A stretch of DNA of 64,000 bases from Pseudomonas gingeri (GTDB lineage Bacteria; Pseudomonadota; Gammaproteobacteria; Pseudomonadales; Pseudomonadaceae). The notes under the pieces were generated by a model. That model ran no database searches. It had not been told where the DNA came from and saw only the letters and a list, made by a program, of their open reading frames with translations. Shown one piece after another: positions 27,083 through 34,983 of this stretch. The position numbers were made by a program, and so were the translations under genes. Location: positions 1-64,000 of the forward strand of contig NZ_JACAOR010000012.1 of assembly GCF_013386115.1 (NCBI RefSeq), written 5' to 3'. The number at the start of each line of letters is the position of its first letter. Position 1 is the stretch's first letter.

Positions 27083-27264
27083 CGGGCCCTCGATCAAGGT
27101 GATGATCGTGTATTGCAATGTATCTGGCCCCGTCCGCGATACGTGCTGACTTCCGCGACCCGGCTGGCGAACACATTCGAGATACCTCAAGGGCGTTCAA
27201 TAGGTTCCAGGGAGACAGACCGCTCTGCCTCCAGCCCATCGAATCGAATCTTGAGGAAATCATC

Positions 27265-27516
27265 ATGAAACTGAAAGCCTTCATTGCCACCGGCCTGTTC
27301 GGCGCCCTGAGCGTTCTCGCCGTGATCGCGCCGGTCCAGGCTGCCAGCCAATCCGCCAGCGCCAAGCCGGATATCCAGCGGGTACTGTCGGTGGTGACCG
27401 ACGCCACGGGTGGCTGCGGCGTGGTCAACGCCCACATGACCTACGTGGACTCCCACGGCGAGCAGCACACCCTCGACTACGGCAAGTTCGCCAACAACTG
27501 CAACCTGGGCAGCTGA
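27265..27516 (+). CDS. DUF2790 small exported protein
   Basis: The 83-residue product has a signal peptide (about residues 1-26, ending PVQA) and the DUF2790 pattern common in Pseudomonas: DIQRVLSVVTDA, then VVNAHMTYVDSHGEQHTLDY. Cysteines 51 and 79 could form a disulfide. TGAGGA precedes the start. Function is unknown; family members are often seen near metal- or redox-related genes, and here a thioredoxin-type protein follows. Confidence 0.75.
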   Translation: MKLKAFIATGLFGALSVLAVIAPVQAASQSASAKPDIQRVLSVVTDATGGCGVVNAHMTYVDSHGEQHTLDYGKFANNCNLGS

Positions 27517-27610
27517 TCCCTTGGTGATCACGTTTGTGCCCGACCTCCCTCTCGCCTGAAACCGTGCCGTACCCCGCTCGGTTCCAGGCTCGCCTCTGTC
27601 CGGTGACGCC

Positions 27611-28840
27611 ATGCTGCTTATCGCTTTTCTGGGCGGGATACTGACGGTCCTCAGCCCTTGTATCCTGCCGGTTGTACCTTTTCTCTTCGCCCGCGCGGAC
27701 CGCTCGCGCGCGTCGGTCGTGCTGACGCTGGTCGGCATGGTGCTGACCTTCGCGCTGGTTTCCAGCCTGGCCGTGGTCAGCAGCGAATGGGTGATCCAGG
27801 CCAACAATGCCGGACGCCAACTGGCCCTGGTGGTGATGGTGCTGTTCGCCCTGTCGCTGATTTCCGCCCGCGCCGGTGCCTGGCTGTCACGGCCATTCGT
27901 CATGCTGGGCAATTGCATCGACCCGGCGGCCCGCCAGTTGTCCGGCCCCTTGGCTTCGCTGCTGGTGGGGGTGGCCACGGGATTGCTGTGGGCGCCATGT
28001 GCCGGCCCGATCCTGGGCGTCATTCTTACCAGCGCGATGCTGCAAGGCGCCAATGCGCAGACCAGCCTGTTGCTGCTGGCCTATGGATTGGGCAGTGCGC
28101 TGTCCCTGGGCACGCTGATTTTCGCCGGTCGCGGGCTGGTCAACCGGCTTCGCCCGTCGATTCCGGTGACCGGCTGGTTGCGGCGTGGCGCCGGTGTGGC
28201 GGTGCTGTTGTCGGCGCTGGTGATTTCCACCGGCGCGGATAACACGCTGCTGGCCGGCACCTCGTCCCAGGGCGCCGCCGCGGTGGAGCAGAACCTGCTG
28301 AAGCAGATTCCCCGGGCCATCGACTATGTGATCAGCAAGGCCAATGCCGCCACGGCGGTCGACCTGGAGCCCAAGGGCGCCATGCCGTCGCTGGCGGGTG
28401 CGGTGGAATGGTTGAACTCGCCGCCGCTGGATCGCGAGTCCCTGCGCGGCAAGGTGGTGCTGGTGGACTTCTGGACCTTCGACTGCATCAACTGCCTGCA
28501 TACCCTGCCGTATGTGAACAGCTGGGCGAAGAAGTACGAGAAGGACGGACTGGTGGTGATCGGCGTGCATACGCCCGAGTACGCCTTCGAGAAGATCCTC
28601 GGCAATGTGCGCCAGCAGGTGATGAAGCTCGGTATCGGTTACCCGGTGGCCATCGACAACGACTACAGGATCTGGCGTGCTTTCGACAACCAGTACTGGC
28701 CGGCCCATTACCTGATCGATGCCAAGGGGCAGGTGCGCTACAGCCATTTCGGCGAGGGTCGTTATGACGAACAGGAGCAAGTGATCCAGACCTTGCTGCA
28801 GGAAGCCAAGGGCGTTGTGCCAGCGGGTAACGCCGGCTGA
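27611..28840 (+). CDS. DipZ-like CcdA-thioredoxin fusion protein
   Basis: The 409-residue protein passes reducing power across the inner membrane. Residues about 1-215 form a CcdA/DsbD-type membrane domain with the ILTVLSPCILPVVPFLFARA and GLLWAPCAGPILGVI cysteine-proline motifs. Residues about 265-400 form a periplasmic TlpA-like thioredoxin domain with Cys292 and Cys295 in WTFDCINCLHTLPY. This is the DipZ architecture, without the extra N-terminal DsbD domain. It follows the DUF2790 gene by 94 bases and ends at a strong terminator. Confidence 0.85.
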   Translation: MLLIAFLGGILTVLSPCILPVVPFLFARADRSRASVVLTLVGMVLTFALVSSLAVVSSEWVIQANNAGRQLALVVMVLFALSLISARAGAWLSRPFVMLGNCIDPAARQLSGPLASLLVGVATGLLWAPCAGPILGVILTSAMLQGANAQTSLLLLAYGLGSALSLGTLIFAGRGLVNRLRPSIPVTGWLRRGAGVAVLLSALVISTGADNTLLAGTSSQGAAAVEQNLLKQIPRAIDYVISKANAATAVDLEPKGAMPSLAGAVEWLNSPPLDRESLRGKVVLVDFWTFDCINCLHTLPYVNSWAKKYEKDGLVVIGVHTPEYAFEKILGNVRQQVMKLGIGYPVAIDNDYRIWRAFDNQYWPAHYLIDAKGQVRYSHFGEGRYDEQEQVIQTLLQEAKGVVPAGNAG

Positions 28841-28862
28841 GATTCAAGTCCGGGCCACCCAG

Positions 28863-28897
28863 GCCGCAAAACCCCTGGCCGGGTTTTGCGGCTTTTT
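28863..28897 (+). terminator. Intrinsic terminator after the dipZ-like gene
   Basis: GCCGCAAAACCC (28863-28874) pairs perfectly with GGGTTTTGCGGC (28881-28892) across CTGGCC, and TTTTT follows. Confidence 0.92.
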
Positions 28898-28932
28898 CGT
28901 GGGCGCCGGATTGCCGGCAATGGCGTGTGATC

Positions 28933-29264
28933 GATCGTTCCCGCGCTTTGCGTGGGAATGCCCCTCTGGACGCTCTGCGTCCGCTCTTGTGACGCGGAGC
29001 GTCACGGGCTGCATTCCCACGGGGACCGTGGGAACGATCACGGTGTGTTCCGGCTTGAGGGCGTGTCTTTCGGTCGGCCATGAAAAAGCCCCGGTACTGA
29101 TCGTTCCCACGCTCTGCGTGGGAATGCCTCTCTGGACGCTCTGCGTCCGCTCTTGTGACGCAGAGCGTCACGGGCTGCATTCCCACGGGGACCGTGGGAA
29201 CGATCACTGTGTGTTCCGGCTTGAGGGTGTGTCTTTCGGTCGGCCATGAAAAAGCCCCGGTCGG
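28933..29264 (-). repeat. 166-bp tandem duplication carrying two reversed copies of the GATCGTTCCC repeat
   Basis: The unit 28933-29098 is repeated at 29099-29264 with few differences. Each holds a reversed ~107-bp dispersed element (28933-29040 and 29099-29206) and a 58-base tail containing TTCCGGCTTGAGGG and CGGCCATGAAAAAGCCCCGG. The second tail forms the left arm of the terminator at 29249-29280. The first tail has the same arm without a partner. The region between the dipZ-like gene and the minus-strand gene at 29311 holds no coding frame. Confidence 0.85.
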
Positions 29265-29280
29265 ATGAGCGGGGCTTTTT
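29249..29280 (-). terminator. Terminator of the minus-strand repeat-protein gene
   Basis: AAAAAGCCCCG and CGGGGCTTTTT pair across about ten bases. The A-run/T-run symmetry makes it able to work in both directions, but it lies 31 bases beyond the stop of the gene on the minus strand. Confidence 0.85.
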
Positions 29281-29310
29281 CTCGAGGAACCGTTCAGCGC
29301 GTTGCAGGCT

Positions 29311-29595
29311 TCAGACACGGCGATCAGCGTGATGATCGGCATCGCCGGCAGCCAGGCGACGTTCCAGCAAACGATCGGAACCGCCTTCGGCGACACGACG
29401 CTCCAGCAAACGATCGGAACCGCCTTCGGCGACACGGCGCTCCAGCAAGCGATCGGAGCCACCTTCCGCCAGTTGCTGCTGGTTGACGTGGCTGAATTCG
29501 ACGGCCGGGACATTGGCCGAAGCGACATTGGACAGGCCGAGGCCGCCGGCCAGTGCCAGGGCGAGGGTCAGGGAAACGGTCGGGAACTTGAACAT
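29311..29595 (-). CDS. Small exported protein with 13-residue tandem repeats
   Basis: The 94-residue product has a signal peptide (about 1-27, ending ASA). After a short spacer it carries three near-perfect copies of (L/V)AEGGSDRLLERR at residues 42-54, 55-67 and 68-80, and a decayed fourth at 81-93 (LAAGDADHHADRR). The matching DNA, about 29317-29472, is a 39-bp direct repeat. The mature protein is short, charged and has no cysteine. I do not recognise a function. It is monocistronic, with the terminator above. Confidence 0.7.
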   Translation of the reverse strand: MFKFPTVSLTLALALAGGLGLSNVASANVPAVEFSHVNQQQLAEGGSDRLLERRVAEGGSDRLLERRVAEGGSDRLLERRLAAGDADHHADRRV

Positions 29596-29772
29596 GGGGT
29601 GAGACTCCTGCGTTGTGGGTAAGACTCACGGGGTATGAGTCGAGGGCCTGGATCGGCGTTGCCGATCGACAGGCCCATTTCAACGCGGGGGTGTATCCGC
29701 CGTGTGTCGCCGGCGGACGACAACGTGCCTCAGTGTATGGCGGGGGACTGCGTACACAGTCTGATACGTGGC

Positions 29773-31395
29773 TCAGATCGAGAAGCGTGCCACCAGCCCG
29801 TGCATGTCCGCCGCCAGGCGCGACAGCTCGGCACTCGCCACCGAAGTCTGCTGGGCACCGCTGGCGCTGTGCATCGACAGGTCGCGGATACTGCTCAGGT
29901 TGCGGTCCACGGTGCGCGCCACTTCGGCCTGTTCTTCGGAACCGGCGGCAATGCGCAGGTTCATGTCGTTGATCTGGCCGATGGCGCCGGCGATCTCCGT
30001 CAGGGCCGCGCCGGCCTCATGGGCGATGCGCAAGGTGTCGCGGGCTTCCTCGCAACTGTCCTGCATGGCCCGGGTCACCTGCTCGGTGCCCTGGCGGATA
30101 CGCTCGATGATCTGGGCGATTTCCCCGGTCGATTGCTGCGTGCGCCCGGCCAGGGCACGGACCTCATCGGCCACCACGGCAAAGCCGCGACCCTGTTCGC
30201 CGGCCCGCGCCGCCTCGATGGCGGCGTTCAGGGCCAGCAGGTTGGTCTGCTCGGCGATGGTGCGAATCACCTCCAGGACCTGGCTGATGTCCTGGGATTG
30301 GGTCGCCAGCTGCTGCACATCGCTGCTGGTGTTCTGCACCGTCGAGCTGAGTTTCTCGATGGCGACGACGGTGTGCATGACCCGGTCCGCACCGGTCTGG
30401 CTCGACTCGCCGGAGGAGCGCGCCGCCGTCGATGCCGAGGCGGCATTGCGCGCCACGTCGTTGACCGCCACGGTCATCTGGTTCACCGCCGTGGCCGCCT
30501 GTTCGATCTCCTGGTTCTGCCGTTGCAGGCCGCGACTGGATTCGCCCGTCACCGCGCTCATTTCTTCCGCGGCCGAGGCCAGTTGGGTCGACGAGTCGCC
30601 GATCAGGCGGATCGTGTCGCGCAGGTTGCCCTGCATGGTCCGCGCCGATTGCAGCAGGGCCGAGAGTTCGTCCTTGCCTTCGATGACGATCTCGCTGCGC
30701 AGGTCGCCGCGGGCAATGGTGTCGTTGATCGACAGGGCGTATTTCAACGGCACGGTGATGCTGCGGGTGAAGCGGTACGCCAGGGCCAGGGTGGCCAGCG
30801 AGGCGAAGATGATCATGGCAATGGTGAAGTCGAGGCTGACGTTGTAGGTGTGCGCCGAGTCGAGCCCGGACTGCCTGGCCTTGTCGATATTCAACTGCAC
30901 CAGCTGGTCGATGGCCTGCTGCATCAGCTTGTTCAGGGGGACCTGCTCATCCAGCAGCAATGCGCCTTCGGCGTACTGCCCCTTCTGGCTGAAATCGATG
31001 CAACTGTCGGCCAACCGGGTCAGGCGCTGGATGCCGTCGCTGACCACCTTGAACAACTGCTGCTCGTGCTCGTCGCTGATATAGGCGCTGTAGTCCTGCA
31101 ACTGGCCGAGGAGGGTGGTGCGAAACGCGCGGATATTCTCGATGGTGGCGTCCCGGGTCGACGCATTGGACTGGGCGATCAGCCGGCGGCTTTCCAGCAG
31201 CAGCTTCAAGGCGGTCGAGTTGACCCGGTCGGCGGCGATGACGCTGGCCATCGAGCGTTCCTCGAGCTGGGCCGCCAGGGTGCGGATGGCGCTCATGTTC
31301 CACAGGGAAACCAGGCCCAGCACGATCAACAGCGAAGTAATGACAGCGAAACTCAGGGCAGAACGTACGGGGATCTTCAGATTCCTCAACAGCAT
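29773..31395 (-). CDS. Methyl-accepting chemotaxis protein
   Basis: The 540-residue chemoreceptor has an N-terminal membrane helix (about 12-32), a periplasmic four-helix-bundle-type sensor of about 155 residues and a second helix near 190-210. A HAMP domain and a long cytoplasmic signalling helix pair follow. The hairpin tip reads IRTIAEQTNLLALNAAIEAA followed by EQGRGFAVVADEVRALA. The ligand is unknown. It stands alone about 1.1 kb from the secretion cluster and is not obviously part of it. Confidence 0.92.
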   Translation of the reverse strand: MLLRNLKIPVRSALSFAVITSLLIVLGLVSLWNMSAIRTLAAQLEERSMASVIAADRVNSTALKLLLESRRLIAQSNASTRDATIENIRAFRTTLLGQLQDYSAYISDEHEQQLFKVVSDGIQRLTRLADSCIDFSQKGQYAEGALLLDEQVPLNKLMQQAIDQLVQLNIDKARQSGLDSAHTYNVSLDFTIAMIIFASLATLALAYRFTRSITVPLKYALSINDTIARGDLRSEIVIEGKDELSALLQSARTMQGNLRDTIRLIGDSSTQLASAAEEMSAVTGESSRGLQRQNQEIEQAATAVNQMTVAVNDVARNAASASTAARSSGESSQTGADRVMHTVVAIEKLSSTVQNTSSDVQQLATQSQDISQVLEVIRTIAEQTNLLALNAAIEAARAGEQGRGFAVVADEVRALAGRTQQSTGEIAQIIERIRQGTEQVTRAMQDSCEEARDTLRIAHEAGAALTEIAGAIGQINDMNLRIAAGSEEQAEVARTVDRNLSSIRDLSMHSASGAQQTSVASAELSRLAADMHGLVARFSI

Positions 31396-32499
31396 GACAA
31401 CCGGCTCCTGGATTCCGCCAAGTGAAAGTGGGTGTTACGAAAGGCTTCGATGATGGCACGAGAGCTTTGCCGTTTCAGAGCGGTGTTCATTGAATTAACT
31501 AATGCCTTCCATAGTTTTTCCCGTGGTTTTGCCGGGGGCGCGAGGCCCAGTAGCCGGGGCTGACAGCCTGCCCATGTCCCCCATAAAGGGGGCAGTGGCG
31601 GCCATGCCCAGCGGATGCCCGTCAATGTTCATTGGTTGTTCTCCGGGCATCACGGGCGTACCGTGGCGCAGACCGCATAAGGGGGCCTGCCTGGGTGGTG
31701 GTGGCTTCGCCGATGAAAAAAAACGGCTCGTTCGCAGGTGAGTGGTTCGCCGGGCGAAATGAGTTCCATGAAAAATCATCATTGCACTTGCGGTATCGAT
31801 CACATGACATCTCTAGTGCTGGCACTCTAAAGTTTGTAATGCCAGTGCTTTGACATTGCCGGGGCTTTCAGGAGTATTTTGTCCATTGCCCGGTATTTGA
31901 ACTTCAGTGTTCGAAAACGGGGCAGGGGAGAATAACTCGCACTGGCATCTGTCGATGTAAGATTACGGTTGACAGGCATAAGTACGAATGTATTCTTTCG
32001 CCCACTACCGGGAACCACTCTGCTTTGCCGGCCTCAGTTATCGTGGGATGCCGATCTTTATCGGTCAATGGAGCGTGAATGATAAGGTGGCCTTTCAAAC
32101 GTTTGTACGAATCGTTCAAAGAAGATATTTCAGGTTTTTTGTGCGCGTGCTCTTATTTTAATGCCCTGTTAATAGCGCCGGTTTCCGAATAGTGTTAACG
32201 GAAAAACGAACTTGCTGAATATCAGTACTCGTCGGTTCTGTTTCAAGTATAGGGCAATCATGTTGTCTTAAATAAGCGGCTTGCCAATTTTTGGGCACGC
32301 TAAGCCTGTCCTGATGTTTTTTTGGCGTTGTGGAAAATAAAAACATAATGGATTTTTCTGCTCGGTAAGTTGTTCCGAGTGCGGGGTTCTGTTCGCAACA
32401 GCTGCCGGTGCGATGCAAATGTCACCAGGTGGTTACAAAGGAAGCGACGGCCTCGCCTGGCGGGGAATTTAATAGAGCGGACCGATCTGGAGATCGTAG
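31396..32499. other. AT-richer gene-poor region at the left edge of the T3SS cluster
   Basis: About 1.1 kb between the chemoreceptor gene and hrpS has visibly lower GC than the flanks, most strongly from 31,750 to 32,450. Frames of 63-102 codons exist on the minus strand, and one of 57 codons lies on the plus strand at 31988-32161. None has a convincing start site or a family I know. P. syringae has hrpR at this position; no recognisable piece of hrpR is seen. It probably holds the hrpS promoter. Confidence 0.6.
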
Positions 32500-33483
32500 A
32501 TGGGTGTGTACGATTGCTTTGATTGTGAGCTTGACTCCGAGAAGGAGATTCCCAATATAAAGATCATTGCGCAAAGCACGTCTCAGCTGGGCATCGACCT
32601 GCTGCTCTCGGGTGAGACGGGGACGGGCAAGGATACCCTGGCCCAGCGGATCCACGGGCTTTCCGGCCGTAGCGGTCCCTTTGTGGCGATGAACTGCGCG
32701 GCGATTCCCGAATCCCTCGCCGAGAGCGAATTGTTCGGGGTGGTCAGCGGCGCCTTTACCGGGGCCAGCCGGTCGCGCATGGGCTACATCGAGGCGGCCC
32801 AGGGCGGCACGCTCTATCTCGACGAGATCGACAGCATGCCGTTGAGCCTGCAGGCCAAGCTGCTGCGTGTGCTTGAGGTACGGGCCATCGAGCGCCTGGG
32901 GTCGACCACCGTGATTCCTCTGGACCTGTGCGTGATCGCCTCGGCGCAGCGGCCCCTGGGGAAGATGGTCGAGGACGGGCTGTTTCGTCGTGACCTGTAT
33001 TTTCGCCTCAATGTCCTGACCATCCAGTTGCCGGCATTGCGTGAGCGTCGCGAGCAGATCATCCCGCTGTTTTCCAAGTTCGTCAGTGCCGCCACCCGCG
33101 ATCTCGGGCGGGGCCAGAAACCGTTGAACGCCTCGCTGGCGCAGATGCTGCTCAGCCATTCCTGGCCGGGCAATATCCGTGAGCTGAAGTCGGCGGCCAA
33201 GCGCTTTGTGCTGGGGTTCCCGCTGCTGGGCGGCGATGCGCCGGACGATGTCGAGGGGCAGACCCTCAAGGCGCAGATGCGGGTGATCGAACGCACGCTG
33301 ATCCAGGAGGCGCTCAAGCGCCACGGCCAGTCCGTCGATGCGGTCAGCATGGAGCTGGGCGTGCCGCGGCGGACCCTGTACCACCGGATCAAGACCCTGG
33401 ATATTTTCCTGAAGAACGATGGCCTGGAAAAAAAGATGGAACTCAAATCGCTGGGGGTTCCACTCATGGATATCCCGCACTGA
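32500..33483 (+). CDS. hrpS: HrpS-like sigma54 activator of the type III secretion genes
   Basis: The 327-residue protein is an enhancer-binding activator of sigma54-RNA polymerase, expected to switch on hrpL. It has no receiver domain. The AAA+ domain has Walker A GETGTGKD (38-45), the sigma54-contacting GAFTGA (84-89) and Walker B GGTLYLDEID (about 102-111). The C-terminal Fis-type helix-turn-helix is near VSMELGVPRRTLYHRIKTL. P. syringae uses the heteromeric pair HrpR/HrpS; here only one gene is present, so it may act alone, as described for RspR of other P. fluorescens strains. TGGAG precedes ATG 32500. Its last codons contain the hrp box for hrpA. Confidence 0.88.
   Translation: MGVYDCFDCELDSEKEIPNIKIIAQSTSQLGIDLLLSGETGTGKDTLAQRIHGLSGRSGPFVAMNCAAIPESLAESELFGVVSGAFTGASRSRMGYIEAAQGGTLYLDEIDSMPLSLQAKLLRVLEVRAIERLGSTTVIPLDLCVIASAQRPLGKMVEDGLFRRDLYFRLNVLTIQLPALRERREQIIPLFSKFVSAATRDLGRGQKPLNASLAQMLLSHSWPGNIRELKSAAKRFVLGFPLLGGDAPDDVEGQTLKAQMRVIERTLIQEALKRHGQSVDAVSMELGVPRRTLYHRIKTLDIFLKNDGLEKKMELKSLGVPLMDIPH
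33438..33466 (+). promoter_or_regulatory. hrp box (HrpL promoter) for hrpAZB-hrcJ-hrpDE
   Basis: GGAACT at 33438-33443, 16 bases, then CCACTCA at 33460-33466 match the HrpL consensus GGAACC-N15/16-CCACNNA with one change. The box lies wholly inside the final codons of hrpS and 49 bases before the hrpA start. Confidence 0.85.
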
Positions 33484-33515
33484 CGTGGGTGAACAATCAG
33501 GAGTTGTAGAAGATT

Positions 33516-33842
33516 ATGAAACTTCCAGGTATCGGCGGTATGGTGAATTCGGCGGTCAATGGTTTCAACTCTGTGAAGGAAACCGCCAACTCTATCCAGG
33601 GTAACGCGCAAAACCAGTCAGCGGCGGCGGATTTGTCCGGTGGCGGCAAGGCCGCCGACGCACAGATGAAGATGATGCAGATGCAGGACGAGCAGTCCGC
33701 GCGCAATATCATGTTGCAAGGCCAGGCCGCGATGCAGACCGAGCAGCGCAACACTCTGCAGGCCATCAGCTCCGCTCAGACCGACGCCGCGAACAAGGAA
33801 ATCTCGAACGTGGCGCAAACCGCCAAGGGCATCAGCTATTAA
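33516..33842 (+). CDS. hrpA: HrpA, type III pilus subunit
   Basis: HrpA polymerises into the long extracellular Hrp pilus through which effectors travel to plant cells. The 108-residue product has the usual size, no cysteine, a variable glutamine/alanine/serine-rich front part and a helical C-terminal half (SARNIMLQGQAAMQTEQRN, then QTDAANKEISNVAQTAKGIS) typical of Hrp pilins. It is the first gene behind the hrp box at 33438 and is followed by a strong hairpin. Identity rests on size, composition and position directly before the harpin gene. Confidence 0.82.
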   Translation: MKLPGIGGMVNSAVNGFNSVKETANSIQGNAQNQSAAADLSGGGKAADAQMKMMQMQDEQSARNIMLQGQAAMQTEQRNTLQAISSAQTDAANKEISNVAQTAKGISY

Positions 33843-33852
33843 TCATCCCCCG

Positions 33853-33874
33853 GCCCCCTGATTGTTCAGGGGGC
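33853..33874 (+). terminator. Hairpin between hrpA and hrpZ, likely attenuator
   Basis: GCCCCCTGA pairs perfectly with TCAGGGGGC across TTGT. There is no following T-run, so it is probably a partial stop or an mRNA 3'-end stabiliser that keeps hrpA transcript above that of hrpZ and later genes. Confidence 0.65.
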
Positions 33875-33900
33875 ATTGTGATCGTTAGCGAGATTCTTCC

Positions 33901-34926
33901 ATGTTAAATTCTGTTTCCAGCTCTGCCGGTGCATTCGGGCGGATAGGCACTGTCATTCCGTCAGCTTCAACTTCGGACGCTTCCGGTTCGCCCCAGACCC
34001 TCAAGGGCGTTATCGAAAAGTTAAGCAATGCCTTAATGTCAGGAGGCCATCTTTCCACCGATTCGCCGTTGGGGAAAATGGTTGAACAGCAACTAAAGAA
34101 AGATAATCCGCTGGCGGCATTAACGGGCAATAGCGATAGCGGTGCAGTTAAAAAAGCATTGGGCGAAGTTATCAAGGACAAGCTGGGCAGCAACTTCGGT
34201 GCTGCCGCCGACGCCGGAATCGGTGGCGGGCAGGGCGGTCCGGACCTGTTGTCGCAGGTCATGAACGGCCTGAGCAAGTCGATCCTGGATCACGCCCTGA
34301 CCGACAAGGGTGACGGCTCGACCTTTTCCAACGCCGACAAACCGGTCCTGCAACAGGTCGCCGACTACATGGACAAGAACAAGGCGCTGTTCGGCGCGCC
34401 TGATTCCGGCTCATGGAGCAAGGAGCTGGACGAGGACAACTACCTCGACAAGGGCGAAACGGCGAAATTCAGGGCGGCACTCGACCAGATTTCCCAGCAG
34501 TTGGACGGGGGCGACGCTGGCGATGCCTCGACCCAGCCGGCCAATGCCGGTGGCCTGGGCAGCCCGCAGGGCTCGTCCGATGGCGGCGGTCTCGGTGGCC
34601 CGCAAGAGGATCTGTCCGGCAACGGCGGCCTCGGCACCCCACAGCAGGAGCCTGCCGACAACGGCGGCCTGGGCAGTCCCCAGCAAGCGTCGCCACGTGG
34701 TGATCTGGCCAAGGTCGTCAACAGCCTCGAAGACCAGCTGGCGAAATTGATGGGCGCGAAGAATCCGATGGATATCTTCAAGCAGGGCCTGGAGATGGGC
34801 CTGGGCCTGGCCAGTGGCTTGCAGTCCGGTGGCCTGGGGCATCATCTGCAGCAGCATGACCTGCAGAACTCCGCTGCCCAGGCTGCGCAAAACATCCTCG
34901 ACGTGATGACCAGCAGCCTGGGCTGA
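33901..34926 (+). CDS. hrpZ: HrpZ-like harpin
   Basis: Harpins are glycine-rich, cysteine-free, heat-stable secreted helpers that act at the plant membrane. The 341-residue product fits: no cysteine is seen, there is a GIGGGQGGPD segment, and SWSKELDEDNYLDKGETAKF (171-190) resembles the HrpZ region with an EF-hand-like acidic loop. Four copies of GGLG(S/G/T)PQ occur at 217, 229, 242 and 255, spaced 12-13 residues. The C-terminal part has DQLAKLMGAKNPMDIFKQGL. It is the second gene of the hrpA operon, as in P. syringae. Confidence 0.82.
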   Translation: MLNSVSSSAGAFGRIGTVIPSASTSDASGSPQTLKGVIEKLSNALMSGGHLSTDSPLGKMVEQQLKKDNPLAALTGNSDSGAVKKALGEVIKDKLGSNFGAAADAGIGGGQGGPDLLSQVMNGLSKSILDHALTDKGDGSTFSNADKPVLQQVADYMDKNKALFGAPDSGSWSKELDEDNYLDKGETAKFRAALDQISQQLDGGDAGDASTQPANAGGLGSPQGSSDGGGLGGPQEDLSGNGGLGTPQQEPADNGGLGSPQQASPRGDLAKVVNSLEDQLAKLMGAKNPMDIFKQGLEMGLGLASGLQSGGLGHHLQQHDLQNSAAQAAQNILDVMTSSLG

Positions 34927-34983
34927 TGCCCGGTTCGCTGTGGCGTTATTCCACCATTCGACACTGTCTGCCGGAGAAGTCCC

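Noticed and set aside
29286..29310. GGAACC near 29286 and copies in the repeats at 29375 and 29414
   Set aside because: No CCACNNA at the required distance in any case; the later ones are part of the 39-bp coding repeat.
31495..31803. 102-codon minus-strand frame near the chemoreceptor gene
   Set aside because: No recognisable domain. It overlaps a similar plus-strand frame, so coding is unlikely.
32011..32034. GGAACC at 32011 as a further hrp box
   Set aside because: The second half at 15-16 bases reads CTCAGTT, not CCACNNA.
32158..32418. 86-codon minus-strand frame in the AT-richer region
   Set aside because: No clear ribosome site, no family resemblance and unremarkable composition; kept only as part of the region description.
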